From NCBI RefSeq assembly GCF_022965805.1, contig NW_027330822.1, forward strand, positions 62,001 to 126,000: a DNA stretch of 64,000 nucleotides. The letters are read 5' to 3'. The notes below the pieces were generated by a model. It saw nothing but the letters and a program-made list of their open reading frames with translations. It was not told where the DNA came from and did not search any database. This stretch comes from Primulina eburnea (taxonomy: Eukaryota > Streptophyta > Magnoliopsida > Lamiales > Gesneriaceae). The position numbers were made by a program, and so were the translations under genes. Every line of letters begins with the position of its first letter. The first letter of the stretch is position 1. Positions 11,213-24,000 of the stretch are shown in pieces.

Positions 11213-14200
11213 TCAACAATAACCCAAATGGAATTGAAACCCTTCTGACGTCCTGGGTAAACCAGTCACGAAATCCATGGTGATGTGCTCCCACTTCCAC
11301 TGAGGAATCGGCAAAGATAGCAATGTCCCAGCAGGTCTCTGATGCTCAATCTTAACCTGCTGACAAGTAAGGCACTGAGAAATGAACAAAGCAATATCTT
11401 TCTTCATACCTGGCCACCAGTAAAGTCGACGAAGATCCTGATACATCTTCGTACTGCCTGGATGAATCGAATAAGGTGCGGTATGAGCCTCTGTCAAGAC
11501 GTCTCTACGAATATCGTCGCCAGAAGGAACACAAATACGACCTCTGAAAGTCACCAAACCATCACCATTCAGACTAAACTCTGAATTCCCTCTAGCCTCA
11601 GCTCTAGCTCTCAACTCTGTCAACTGAACATCAGTCGACTGCTCTCTACGGATCCTGTCCGTCAAAGTAGATCGAATGACCAACGCTGAAAAGCGAGCAA
11701 TGGTACCTGGAATCACTAGATCAATCTCCTCTCTCTGCAAATCCATCAACAATGGTCTCTGAATCAAAGAACTCAAAGAAGCACTCGATTTGCGGCTCAA
11801 AGCATCAGCCACCACATTCGCCTTCCCTGGGTGATAGCTGATGGTCACATCATAATCCTTGACCAGCTCTAACCACCTCCTCTGCCTCATGTTGAGCTCT
11901 TTCTGCGAGAACAAATACTTCAAACTCTTGTGGTCTGTAAAGATCTCACACTTTTCGCCATACAGATAATGTCTCCAAATCTTCAGGGCGAAAACCACAG
12001 CTGCGAGCTCCAAATCATGCGTCGGATAATTCTTCTCATAATCCTTCAACTGGCGAGACGCATAGGCAATGACCTTACCTCGCTGCATCAACACTGCACC
12101 AAGGCCTCTCTTCGACGCATCGGTATAGACAACAAAGTCCTCTGAACCACTGGGCAAAGAAAGAACAGGAGCTGTCGTCAATCTGTCCTTCAACTCCTGA
12201 AATGCACTCTGGCAATCAATAGACCACTCGAACTTCACAGTCTTCCTCGTCAGATTGGACAATGGCAGGGCAATCTTAGAGAAACCTGAAATGAAACGAC
12301 GATAGTAACCTGCCAAACCAAGGAAACTGCGAACCTCTGAAACAGTGGTAGGAATAGGCCAACTCTGAATCGCCTCTATCTTCAATGGATCAACAGCAAT
12401 GCCATCTCTCGAAACAACATGGCCTAGAAAAGAAATCTGATCCAGCCAAAACTCACACTTCTTCAGCTTGGCAAACAACCTCTTCTCTCGCAACAACTGA
12501 AGAACAACTCTGAGATGCTCGGCATGAAGCTCTCTGGTCTTGGAATAGATCAAGATATCGTCAATGAAGACAATGACGAAGCTATCCAGATAAGGCTTGA
12601 ACACACGGTTCATCAGGTCCATGAAGACTGAAGGGGCATTGGTCAACCCAAAAGACATGACAAGAAACTCATAGTGACCATACCTGGTCCGGAAAGCTGT
12701 CTTAGGGATATCAGACTCCCTAACCTTCAACTGATAGTAGCCAGACCGAAGATCAATCTTCGAGAACACAGTGGCACCATGGAGCTGATCAAACAAATCA
12801 TCTATCCGAGGCAACGGATACTTGTTCTTGACAGTCACTTTGTTGAGCTCCCTGTAGTCGATACACAGCCGCAAGGAACCATCCTTCTTCTTGACAAACA
12901 GAACCGGAGCTCCCCAAGGCGAAGAACTCGGACGAATAAAGCCTTTGTCTAAAAGATCCTGCAACTGAGTCTTCAACTCCTTCATCTCGGTAGGGGCCAT
13001 CCTGTACGGAGCCTTAGAGATAGGAACCGTACCTGGAGCTAAATCAATCACAAACTCAACATCCCTATCCGGCGGCAAACCCGGAACATCATCCTCAAAC
13101 ACATCAGCAAACTCCCTCACCACATCAATATCATCTACATTCAACTTAATCAATCTATCAACATCCACAATAGAAGCAAGAAATCCATCGCAACCTCTAC
13201 ACAACAATCTCTCAGCCTCAAGACAAGAAATAAAAGGAAGGACCAGCGAAGTACCTGCACTGGCGAGCGCTCCTCCCTGGCCATCATCTGCAAAAGTCAC
13301 CTTCTTAGCAACACAATCGATAACTGCACGGTAAGTCGAAAGCCAATCCATGCCAAGAATAACGTCGAAAGCAACCATAGGGATAACAATCAAATCAGCG
13401 AAGACAACTCGCTCCTCAATACGAACAGGGCACGCAAAGACAATCGATGTCGGGCACAACACGTCCCCCGAAGGCAAAACAACATTAAGATGAAGGGGAA
13501 GAATAGAAGGAACTATACCCAAAGATCTCAAAAATAATTCAGACATAAAAGAATGAGTAGCACCAGTATCAATCAAAGTAGTAGCTACTCTGCCTGAAAT
13601 CAAAATAGTACTAAGGATCAATGAAGATTCACGATTAATACCTTCCTTCGTCATGGAAAAGATACGACCCTGCACCTTCCCTTGGCTATCTCCCCTCGGG
13701 CAATTCCTGGCAACGTGGCCTGCCGCGCCACAACGAAAACAAGTATGAGTGCCCAATCTGCACTCTCCTCGATGATGCTTACCACACTTTGGACACTGCG
13801 GCTTCTCAGGATCAAATGGAACTGGAACTGGCGGAGGTCTAGGACTCGACTCCATCTTGCCCTTGCCCTTGAAACGATCCCTGCCCCTCTGATTAGAACC
13901 CTGGCCTCTCTGAGCAATGGCCTGGTGTCTCTCTTGCCTCTCCCGGGCAATGTCCTTCTCATCCTGCTCGGCCAACAAAGCTTTGGATACAATCTCCTTG
14001 AAAGTAACAGCTTTGGACATGTTGATATCACGACGAATCTCCGCTCTAAGGCCTCGAATGAAATGAGCGCCCTTGTCCTTGTCGTTCGAAGCAATATACG
14101 GAGCAAATAGGCAACCTTCCTCAAACTTCAGAATATACTGGCCAACATCCAAGCTCCCCTGTCTAAGTTCCAAGAACTCCGTAACCTTCCTCGCTCGAAG

Positions 14201-14659
14201 TGCGTCGGGGAAATACTTGTCGTAGAACAAGTCAGTGAACTCTGACCACTTCAGTGTCGCAACATCAACTCCAACTTTCGTAGCATTCCACCAAATGCGG
14301 GCAGCCTTAACCAACATGAACACTGCACAGCTAATCCTGTCTTTATCCTCGTACTGGAGATGATCGAAGATAGCTTCAAGCGCCTTGACCCACTCGACAG
14401 CAACTAGAGGATCGGTGCTACCTGCGAATTCCGGTGGATCCATTCTCTTGAAAGCAGAAAAGACGGCATCAGTGCCAACGGCCTGAGCAACTTGACCTCT
14501 CACTTGGCCTCGACCCTGACCTGCTCCTTGCAATCGGAGCAACTGCTGAATCTGATCGCTATGCACCTTAGCCTGCTCCTTAAGCAACTTGCCGAACTCG
14601 TCGACAACTCTCGAGGAAGAACTATCCTCACCCTCTGCCGCCTTACGCTTAGGAGGCAT
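11213..14659 (-). CDS. Element 1 gag-pol, N-terminal portion (Gag, protease, RT, RNase H, start of integrase)
   Basis: This is an open frame of 1148 codons, with an ATG shared with Element 2 (MPPKRKA). In order it holds: the Gag capsid region; a C-x2-C-x3-H-x3-C motif followed by a CCHC zinc knuckle ([14 protein letters not shown]); the protease DTG (Asp364); reverse transcriptase with FIDD (first Asp of the pair at residue 700); RNase H ([12 protein letters not shown]); the integrase zinc-binding region (CLTCQQ); and the first integrase catalytic Asp in [10 protein letters not shown]. After 'GLPRTSEG' it goes out of frame and stops. Against Element 2 there is one extra base within about 11240-11253. 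The expected product is a self-replicating retroelement polyprotein acting in a cytoplasmic particle. As written, this copy cannot make a complete integrase. Either the break is real or it is a base-calling error; the near-identical LTRs make both plausible. Confidence 0.92.
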   Translation of the reverse strand: MPPKRKAAEGEDSSSSRVVDEFGKLLKEQAKVHSDQIQQLLRLQGAGQGRGQVRGQVAQAVGTDAVFSAFKRMDPPEFAGSTDPLVAVEWVKALEAIFDHLQYEDKDRISCAVFMLVKAARIWWNATKVGVDVATLKWSEFTDLFYDKYFPDALRARKVTEFLELRQGSLDVGQYILKFEEGCLFAPYIASNDKDKGAHFIRGLRAEIRRDINMSKAVTFKEIVSKALLAEQDEKDIARERQERHQAIAQRGQGSNQRGRDRFKGKGKMESSPRPPPVPVPFDPEKPQCPKCGKHHRGECRLGTHTCFRCGAAGHVARNCPRGDSQGKVQGRIFSMTKEGINRESSLILSTILISGRVATTLIDTGATHSFMSELFLRSLGIVPSILPLHLNVVLPSGDVLCPTSIVFACPVRIEERVVFADLIVIPMVAFDVILGMDWLSTYRAVIDCVAKKVTFADDGQGGALASAGTSLVLPFISCLEAERLLCRGCDGFLASIVDVDRLIKLNVDDIDVVREFADVFEDDVPGLPPDRDVEFVIDLAPGTVPISKAPYRMAPTEMKELKTQLQDLLDKGFIRPSSSPWGAPVLFVKKKDGSLRLCIDYRELNKVTVKNKYPLPRIDDLFDQLHGATVFSKIDLRSGYYQLKVRESDIPKTAFRTRYGHYEFLVMSFGLTNAPSVFMDLMNRVFKPYLDSFVIVFIDDILIYSKTRELHAEHLRVVLQLLREKRLFAKLKKCEFWLDQISFLGHVVSRDGIAVDPLKIEAIQSWPIPTTVSEVRSFLGLAGYYRRFISGFSKIALPLSNLTRKTVKFEWSIDCQSAFQELKDRLTTAPVLSLPSGSEDFVVYTDASKRGLGAVLMQRGKVIAYASRQLKDYEKNYPTHDLELAAVVFALKIWRHYLYGEKCEIFTDHKSLKYLFSQKELNMRQRRWLELVKDYDVTISYHPGKANVVADALSRKSSASLSSLIQRPLLMDLQREEIDLVIPGTIARFSALVIRSTLTDRIRREQSTDVQLTELRARAEARGNSEFSLNGDGLVTFRGRICVPSGDDIRRDVLTEAHTAPYSIHPGSTKMYQDLRRLYWWPGMKKDIALFISQCLTCQQVKIEHQRPAGTLLSLPIPQWKWEHITMDFVTGLPRTSEGFQFHLGYC

Positions 14660-14775
14660 ACTCTACAATTGCTCACAAGACACCAATCAATAAATATAAC
14701 AATGGATAGATGCAAGAAAACATACCCGGACAGTTGAAAGTAGACGAAGTCATATGCATTGGTCCGAAGAACACC

Positions 14776-14787
14776 GCTCTGATACCA
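14776..14787 (-). promoter_or_regulatory. Element 1 primer binding site (initiator Met-tRNA type)
   Basis: The complement reads TGGTATCAGAGC, the usual plant Ty3/gypsy site for the 3' end of initiator Met-tRNA. It lies five bases inside the 5' LTR boundary. Confidence 0.93.
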
Positions 14788-14792
14788 CTAAA

Positions 14793-16409
14793 TGTGACAC
14801 CCTGACCCGATACAATTAAAATACAGCGGAATTTAAAATTTTCTTTCAAACATGGAAGGAGTTTCAAAATACATTTTATAAAAGTGTTTACAAAATAACA
14901 ACATGATCATTCCAATGACATAACAAAATACAAAATATCATTAGTGTGATCATGTTACAAAATGGTACAAAATAATCATCCTTCCAATCTTCGTATGCAT
15001 ATGACCCCCATCCACAGTCAACGTCCCGGTCCGTCGCTCTTATCTGCATCACATGAAAATAACTGAAATGAGAATAAATCTCAGCAAGTGGAACTCTTAC
15101 ATAGCAATGATACATAGTATACACTGTAAAACATGGCTTTTAAATCATAAATACCATCGACTCTGAAACATGAATAACGTAGCAATAACTGTAGCAATAG
15201 CAATGGCAATAGATAGCAATACGATGGTATTCTCTTTTCTATGGTTGGATTGATATCAATAGTATCTGTAACTGTGGTTGCCAATATCCCATCGATATAA
15301 ATCGATAACTGTGAGGGGATAAAAGCCTATGGTCGATGATCATCTAATTGCATGCAATGCCATGGCTATGATAAATCAATCCAATAAAACATTTGAATTC
15401 TCAATAGCATTTAAGGCCGTCGTTTCGCAATCTCATAATATTTCTTGTATTCCCTTTATAACAATGGTGAGACATACAATGCCTCCAATAGATAATCAAT
15501 GAAATGAATACATAGCAATGGATCAATGGAAGGGAATAACACTTTGAAACCTTTAAAACACAATACATATAATATCATGTGAGCAAAAAGGATGAAATTC
15601 CACTTACTACCAATAGAACACCTCAAATAAGCTCTTGGTACACCACCTACAACAATAATCCATAAATAACACCAATATCAACTCTAGATCCACAAGTACA
15701 AGCCAAATAATCCATTAAACAACTCAAACATCAAATCCAAAATAACCCTTAACTCAAAACCTCGTTAGAATCGCACCAAAAACTTACCTAAGCTTCCTTA
15801 TACCACGGAGAACGATGATCTCAAGTCGGAAATCCAAATAACTCCAAGAATCGAAGGTAGGAAGCTAAAGAAATGGATGAAAACCCTTGCCAATGGAGAG
15901 AAAATCGGTAAAGAAGAGAAGGAATAGGATAAGGTATGGCCAACAACTCCCAAAAAGTGACTTAAAAACTCGCCCATACTTACACCGCGGGTGCGCCAAC
16001 ACAAGCACCGCGGGTGCGCCATGCTCTCGGCATACCAAAATAATTCTCATGCACGATCACCGCGGGTGCGGTGCTACAATTACCGCGGGTGCGGTGCACA
16101 CCGCGGGTGCGGTCCTTGCACTGCCGCGGGTGCGGTCATGCCACGGCCCTCAAAATGCAAAATGATGAATAGTACACCGCGGGGGCACTCATCTAAGAGC
16201 GCGGGTGCACTCTACTCACGGCAATGAACAGTACAAACTCAACTAAAATCGATCCGAAACGCTGAAACGAACAATCAACACCAACTAATACCTCAAATAA
16301 ATAATAACCAATAATACTATAGCCCAAACACAACTATAAACGACTAATCATAAACCCAATTAACACAATAAAGCTTAAACCGTACCGTACACCGGGCTCG
16401 GCTATTACA
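14793..16409 (-). repeat. Element 1 5' LTR (1617 bp)
   Basis: This is the upstream LTR in element orientation. It is identical to the 3' LTR apart from two single-base length differences, and it has TG...CA ends. It should contain the promoter. The position equivalent to Element 2's TATA-like word reads 'tatgtaag' here, so the TATA box is not convincingly conserved. Confidence 0.95.
15982..16212 (-). repeat. GC-rich CCGCGG repeat cluster in the Element 1 5' LTR
   Basis: This is the same set of eight motif copies as in the other LTR of this element, with the same spacing. It is CpG-rich and therefore a likely DNA methylation target; that role is inference. Confidence 0.7.
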
Positions 16410-16414
16410 ACTAT
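16410..16414. repeat. Target-site duplication, right of Element 1
   Basis: 'actat' follows the CA end of Element 1 and matches 8569-8573. The flanking satellite resumes at the next bases of the monomer ('tgattc'). Confidence 0.93.
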
Positions 16415-17740
16415 TGATTCTTGTTGCGATGTCAATTTCTTGAGTTACTTTTGGAATACTTTATGGGCTAAATTGGCACAAAATTGTTGTTTTCTACTAC
16501 TTGTCATGCTCAAACGGATGCGACAAACTGTAGTTGTCAATAGAACTTTGGGAACACTTTTGTGTGTTATTTTAAAAAGAACTTGGATTGACATTTCTAT
16601 GGACTTTACTTTGGGGTTGTCTAGGACTAAGAAGGGGAGGGATTCTATTTTGTTGTTGTGGATAAGATTCTCTAAGATGGCACATTTATAGCTTGTCATA
16701 AAACCGATGATGCTTCAAACATTGCGGATTTGTTCTTTAGAGAAGTCGTTAGGTTGCATGGCATGCCTAGGACTATTGTTTCTGGTCGCGATGTTAAATT
16801 CTTGAGTTACTTTTGGAAGACTTTATGGGCTAAACTTGGCACAAAATTGTTGTTTTCTACTACTTGTCATGCTCAAACGGATGGACAAACTGTAGTTGTC
16901 AATAGAACTTTGGGAACACTTTTGCGTGCTATTCTTAAAAAGAACTTGGATTGACATTTCTATGGACTTTATTTTGGGGTTGCCTAGGACTAAGAAGGGG
17001 AGGGATTCTATTTTTGTTGTTGTGGATAGATTCTCTAAGATGGCACATTTTATATCTTGTCATAAAACCGATGATGCTTCAAACATTGCGGATTTGTTCT
17101 TTAGAGAAGTCGCTAGGTTGCATGGCATGCCTAGGACTATTGTTTCTGGTCGCGATGTTAAATTCTTGAGTTACTTTTGGAATACTTTATGGGCTAAACT
17201 TGGCACAAAATTGTTGTTTTCTACTACTTGTCATGCTCAAACGGATGGACAAACTGAAGTTGTCAATAGAACTTTGGGAACACTTTTGCGTGCTATTCTT
17301 AAAAAGAACTTGGATTGACATTTCTATGGACTTTATTTTGGGTTGTCCTAGGACTAAGAAGGGGAGGGATTCTATTTTTGTTGTTGTGGATAGATTCTCT
17401 AAGATGGCACATTTTATAGCTTGTCATAAAACCGATGATGCTTCAAACATTGCGGATTTGTTCTTTAGAGAAGTCGTTAGGTTGCATGGCATGCCTAGGA
17501 CTATTGTTTCTGGTCGCGATGTTAAATTCTTGAGTTACTTTTGGAATACTTTATGGGCTAAACTTGGCACAAAATTGTTGTTTTCTACTACTTGTCATGC
17601 TCAAACGGATGGACAAACTGAAGTTGTCAATAGAACTTTGGGAACACTTTTGCGTGCTATTCTTAAAAAGAACTTGGATTGACATTTCTATGGACTTTAT
17701 TTTGGGGTTGCCTAGGACTAAGAAGGGGAGGGATTCTATT

Positions 17741-18070
17741 TTTGTTGTTGTGGATGAGATTCTCTAAGATTGCACATTTTATAGCTTGTCAAAAACCGAT
17801 GATGCTTCAAACATTGCGGATTTGTTCTTTAGAGAAGTCGTTAGGGTTGCATGGCATGCCTAGACTATTGTTTCTGGTCGCGATGTTTAAATTCTTGAGT
17901 TACTTTTGGAATACTTTATGGGCTAACTTGGCACAAATTGTTGTTTTCTACTACTTGTCATCCTCAAACGGATGGACAAACTGAAGTTGTCAATAGAACT
18001 TTGGGAACACTTTGCGTGCTATTCTTAAAAGAACTTGGATTGACATTTCTATGGACTTTATTTTGGGGTT
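17741..18070 (+). other. Indel cluster inside uniform satellite
   Basis: One unit carries about nine single-base gains or losses relative to its perfect neighbours, for example 'gatgagattc', 'gtcaaaaacc', 'gttagggttg', 'cctagactatt', 'gatgtttaaa', 'gctaacttgg', 'cacaaattg' and 'ttaaaagaac'. There are almost no substitutions. This looks like uncorrected long-read consensus rather than mutation. Confidence 0.7.
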
Positions 18071-21000
18071 GTCCTAGGACTAAGAAGGGGAGGGATTCTA
18101 TTTTTGTTGTTGTGGATAGATTCTCTAAGATGGCACATTTTATAGCTTGTCATAAAACCGATGATGCTTCAAACATTGCGGATTTGTTCTTTAGAGAAGT
18201 CGTTAGGTTGCATGGCATGCCTAGGACTATTGTTTCTGGTCGCGATGTTAAATTCTTGAGTTACTTTTGGAAGACTTTATGGGCTAAACTTGGCACAAAA
18301 TTGTTGTTTTCTACTACTTGTCATGCTCAAACGGATGGACAAACTGTAGTTGTCAATAGAACTTTGGGAACACTTTTGCGTGTTATTCTTAAAAAGAACT
18401 TGGATTGACATTTCTATGGACTTTATTTTGGGGTTGCCTAGGACTAAGAAGGGGAGGGATTCTATTTTTGTTGTTGTGGATAGATTCTCTAAGATGGCAC
18501 ATTTTATAGCTTGTCATAAAACCGATGATGCTTCAAACATTGCGGATTTGTTCTTTAGAGAAGTCGTTAGGTTGCATGGCATGCCTAGGACTATTGTTTC
18601 TGGTCGCGATGTTAAATTCTTGAGTTACTTTTGGAATACTTTATGGGCTAAACTTGGCACAAAATTGTTGTTTTCTACTACTTGTCATGCTCAAACGGAT
18701 GGACAAACTGAAGTTGTCAATAGAACTTTGGGAACACTTTTGCGTGCTATTCTTAAAAAGAACTTGGATTGACATTTCTATGGACTTTATTTTGGGGTTG
18801 TCTAGGACTAAGAAGGGGAGGGATTCTATTTTTGTTGTTGTGGATAGATTCTCTAAGATGGCACATTTTATAGCTTGTCATAAAACCGATGATGCTTCAA
18901 ACATTGCGGATTTGTTCTTTAGAGAAGTCGCTAGGTTGCATGGCATGCCTAGGACTATTGATTCTGGTCGCGATGTTAAATTCTTGAGTTACTTTTGGAA
19001 TACTTTATGGGCTAAACTTGGCACAAAATTGTTGTTTTCTACTACTTGTCATGCCTCAAACGGATGGACAAACTGAAGTTGTCAATAGAACTTTGGGAAC
19101 ACTTTTGCGTGCTATTCTTAAAAAGAACTTGGATTGACATTTCTATGGACTTTATTTTGGGGTTGCCTAGGACTAAGAAGGGGAGGGATTCTATTTTTGT
19201 TGTTGTGGATAGATTCTCTAAGATGGCACATTTTATAGCTTGTCATAAAACCGATGATGCTTCAAACATTGCGGATTTGTTCTTTAGAGAAGTCGTTAGG
19301 TTGCATGGCATGCCTAGGACTATTGATTCTGGTCGCGATGTTAAATTCTTGAGTTACTTTTGGAATACTTTATGGGCTAAACTTGGCACAAAATTGTTGT
19401 TTTCTACTACTTGTCATGCTCAAACGGATGGACAAACTGAAGTTGTCAATAGAACTTTGGGAACACTTTTGCGTGCTATTCTTAAAAAGAACTTGGATTG
19501 ACATTTCTATGGACTTTATTTTGGGGTTGCCTAGGACTAAGAAGGGGAGGGATTCTATTTTTGTTGTTGTGGATAGATTCTCTAAGATGGCACATTTTAT
19601 AGCTTGTCATAAAACCGATGATGCTTCAAACATTGCGGATTTGTTCTTTAGAGAAGTCGCTAGGTTGCATGGCATGCCTAGGACTATTGATTCTGGTTGC
19701 GATGTTAAATTCTTGAGTTACTTTTGGAATACTTTATGGGCTAAACTTGGCACAAAATTGTTGTTTTCTACTACTTGTCATGCTCAAACGGATGGACAAA
19801 CTGTAGTTGTCAATAGAACTTTGGGAACACTTTTGCGTGCTATTCTTAAAAAGAACTTGGATTGACATTTCTATGGACTTTATTTTGGGGTTGTCTAGGA
19901 CTAAGAAGGGGAGGGATTCTATTTTTGTTGTTGTGGATAGATTCTCTAAGATGGCACATTTTATAGCTTGTCATAAAACCGATGATGCTTCAAACATTGC
20001 GGATTTGTTCTTTAGAGAAGTCGTTAGGTTGCATGGCATGCCTAGGACTATTGTTTCTGGTCGCGATGTTAAATTCTTGAGTTACTTTTGGAATACTTTA
20101 TGGGCTAAACTTGGCACAAAATTGTTGTTTTCTACTACTTGTCATGCTCAAACGGATGGACAAACTGTAGTTGTCAATAGAACTTTGGGAACACTTTTGC
20201 GTGCTATTCTTAAAAAGAACTTGGATTGACATTTCTATGGACTTTATTTTGGGGTTGCCTAGGACTAAGAAGGGGAGGGATTCTATTTTTGTTGTTGTGG
20301 ATAGATTCTCTAAGATGGCACATTTTATAGCTTGTCATAAAACCGATGATGCTTCAAACATTGCGGATTTGTTCTTTAGAGAAGTCGTTAGGTTGCATGG
20401 CATGCCTAGGACTATTGTTTCTGGTCGCGATGTTAAATTCTTGAGTTACTTTTGGAAGACTTTATGGGCTAAACTTGGCACAAAATTGTTGTTTTCTACT
20501 ACTTGTCATCCTCAAACGGATGGACAAACTGTAAGTTGTCAATAGAACTTTGGGAACACTTTTGCGTGCTATTCTTAAAAAGAACTTGGATTGACATTTC
20601 TATGGACTTTATTTTGGGGTTGCCTAGGACTAAGAAGGGGAGGGATTCTATTTTTGTTGTTGTGGATAGATTCTCTAAGATGGCACATTTTATAGCTTGT
20701 CATAAAACCGATGATGCTTCAAACATTGCGGATTTGTTCTTTAGAGAAGTCGTTAGGTTGCATGGCATGCCTAGGACTATTGTTTCTGGTCGCGATGTTA
20801 AATTCATTGAGTTACTTTTGGAAGACTTTATGGGCTAAACTTGGCACAAAATGGTTGTTTTCTACTACTTGTCATGCTCAAACGGATGGACAAACTGTAG
20901 TTGTCAATAGAACTTTGGGAACACTTTTGCGTGTTATTCTTAAAAAGAACTTGGATTGACATTTCTATGGACTTTATTTTGGGGTTGCCTAGGACTAAGA

Positions 21001-24000
21001 AGGGGAGGGATTCTATTTTTGTTGTTGTGGATAGATTCTCTAAGATGGCACATTTTATAGCTTGTCATAAAACCGATGATGCTTCAAACATTGCGGATTT
21101 GTTCTTTAGAGAAGTCGCTAGGTTGCATGGCATGCCTAGGACTATTGATTCTGGTCGCGATGTTAAATTCTTGAGTTACTTTTGGAATACTTTATGGGCT
21201 AAACTTGGCACAAAATTGTTGTTTTCTACTACTTGTCATGCTCAAACGGATGGACAAACTGTAGTTGTCAATAGAACTTTGGGAACACTTTTGCGTGTTA
21301 TTCTTAAAAGAACTTGGATTGACATTTCTATGGACTTTATTTTGGGGTTGCCTAGGACTAAGAAGGGGAGGGATTCTATTTTTGTTGTTGTGGATAGATT
21401 CTCTAAGATGGCACATTTTATAGCTTGTCATAAAACCGATGATGCTTCAAACATTGCGGATTTGTTCTTTAGAGAAGTCGCTAGGTTGCATGGCATGCCT
21501 AGGACTATTGATTCTGGTCGCGATGTTAAATTCTTGAGTTACTTTTGGAATACTTTATGGGCTAAACTTGGCACAAAATTGTTGTTTTCTACTACTTGTC
21601 ATGCTCAAACGGATGGACAAACTGTAGTTGTCAATAGAACTTTGGGAACACTTTTGCGTGTTATTCTTAAAAAGAACTTGGATTGACATTTCTATGGACT
21701 TTATTTTGGGGTTGTCCTAGGACTAAGAAGGGGAGGGATTCTATTTTGTTGTTGTGGATAGATTCTCTAAGATGGCACATTTTATAGCTTGTCATAAAAC
21801 CGATGATGCTTCAAACATTGCGGATTTGTTCTTTAGAGAAGTCGTTAGGTTGCATGGCATGCCTAGGACTATTGTTTCTGGTCGCGATGTTAAATTCTTG
21901 AGTTACTTTTGGAAGACTTTATGGGCTAAACTTGGCACAAAATTGTTGTTTTCTACTACTTGTCATGCTCAAACGGATGGACAAACTGTAGTTGTCAATA
22001 GAACTTTGGGAACACTTTTGCGTGCTATTCTTAAAAAGAACTTGGATTGACATTTCTATGGACTTTATTTTGGGGTTGCCTAGGACTAAGAAGGGGAGGG
22101 ATTCTATTTTTGTTGTTGTGGATAGATTCTCTAAGATGGCACATTTTATAGCTTGTCATAAAACCGATGATGCTTCAAACATTGCGGATTTGTTCTTTAG
22201 AGAAGTCGCTAGGTTGCATGGCATGCCTAGGACTATTGTTTCTGGTCGCGATGTTAAATTCTTGAGTTACTTTTGGAATACTTTATGGGCTAAACTTGGC
22301 ACAAAATTGTTGTTTTCTACTACTTGTCATGCTCAAACGGATGGACAAACTGAAGTTGTCAATAGAACTTTGGGAACACTTTGCGTGCTATTCTTAAAAA
22401 GAACTTGGATTGACATTTCTATGGACTTTATTTTGGGGTTGTCTAGGACTAAGAAGGGGAGGGATTCTATTTTTGTTGTTGTGGATAGATTCTCTAAGAT
22501 GGCACATTTTATATCTTGTCATAAAACCGATGATGCTTCAAACATTGCGGATTTGTTCTTTAGAGAAGTCGTTAGGTTGCATGGCATGCCTAGGACTATT
22601 GATTCTGGTCGCGATGTTAAATTCTTGAGTTACTTTTGGAATACTTTATGGGCTAAACTTGGCACAAAATTGTTGTTTTCTACTACTTGTCATGCTCAAA
22701 CGGATGGACAAACTGAAGTTGTCAATAGAACTTTGGGAACACTTTTGCGTGCTATTCTTAAAAAGAACTTGGATTGACATTTCTATGGACTTTATTTTGG
22801 GGTTGCCTAGGACTAAGAAGGGGAGGGATTCTATTTTTGTTGTTGTGGATAGATTCTCTAAGATGGCACATTTTATAGCTTGTCATAAAACCGATGATGC
22901 TTCAAACATTGCGGATTTGTTCTTTAGAGAAGTCGTTAGGTTGCATGGCATGCCTAGGACTATTGTTTCTGGTCGCGATGTTAAATTCTTGAGTTACTTT
23001 TGGAAGACTTTATGGGCTAAACTTGGCACAAAATTGTTGTTTTCTACTACTTGTCATGCTCAAACGGATGGACAAACTGTAGTTGTCAATAGAACTTTGG
23101 GAACACTTTTGCGTGCTATTCTTAAAAAGAACTTGGATTGACATTTCTATGGACTTTATTTTGGGGTTGCCTAGGACTAAGAAGGGGAGGGATTCTATTT
23201 TTGTTGTTGTGGATAGATTCTCTAAGATGGCACATTTTATAGCTTGTCATAAAACCGATGATGCTTCAACTATTGCGGATTTGTTCTTTAGAGAAGTCGC
23301 TAGGTTGCATGGCATGCCTAGGACTATTGATTCTGGTCGCGATGTTAAATTCTTGAGTTACTTTTGGAATACTTTATGGGCTAAACTTGGCACAAAATTG
23401 TTGTTTTCTACTACTTGTCATGCTCAAACGGATGGACAAACTGAAGTTGTCAATAGAACTTTGGGAACACTTTTGCGTGCTATTCTTAAAAAGAACTTGG
23501 ATTGACATTTCTATGGACTTTATTTTGGGGTTGTCTAGGACTAAGAAGGGGAGGGATTCTATTTTTGTTGTTGTGGATAGATTCTCTAAGATGGCACATT
23601 TTATAGCTTGTCATAAAACCGATGATGCTTCAAACATTGCGGATTTGTTCTTTAGAGAAGTCGTTAGGTTGCATGGCATGCCTAGAACTTTGTTTCTGGT
23701 CGCGATGTTAAATTCTTGAGTTACTTTTGAAGACTTTATGGGCTAAACTTGGCACAAAATTGTTGTTTTCTACTACTTGTCATGCTCAAACGGATGGACA
23801 AACTGTAGTTGTCAATAGAACTTTGGGAACACTTTTGCGTGTTATTCTTAAAAAGAACTTGGATTGACATTTCTATGGACTTTATTTTGTGGTTGCCTAG
23901 GACTAAGAAGGGGAGGGATTCTATTTTTGTTGTTGTGGATAGATTCTCTAAGATGGCACATTTTATAGCTTGTCATAAAACCGATGATGCTTCAAACATT

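Larger units (their letters stand above)
8574..16409 (-). mobile_element. Element 1: full-length Tekay-like Ty3/gypsy LTR retrotransposon nested in the satellite
   Basis: The 7836-bp element lies on the minus strand. It is bounded by TG...CA ends (TGTAATAGCC start and GTGTCACA end in element orientation) and a perfect 5-bp duplication. In element order: 5' LTR (14793-16409), Met-tRNA primer site, gag-pol, polypurine tract, 3' LTR (8574-10192). The two LTRs differ, as far as I can read, only by two single-base length changes (a T run near 8656 and an A run near 10107), so the insertion is very recent. The polyprotein order is Gag, protease, reverse transcriptase, RNase H, integrase, chromodomain, which is diagnostic of chromoviruses; long LTRs and the sequence style point to the Tekay/Del clade. 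Two +1 frameshifts break the reading frame. It is the same family as Element 2 but a distinct subfamily. Confidence 0.95.

Noticed and set aside
11209..11260. Programmed frameshift between the Element 1 frames
   Set aside because: Element 2 of the same family is a single continuous frame and has one base fewer at this point, so the shift is a simple insertion.
8569..16416. A 7-bp target duplication 'actattg' at Element 1
   Set aside because: The family LTR begins TGTGACACC on this strand, so the last two matching bases belong to the LTR. The duplication is the normal 5 bp 'actat'.
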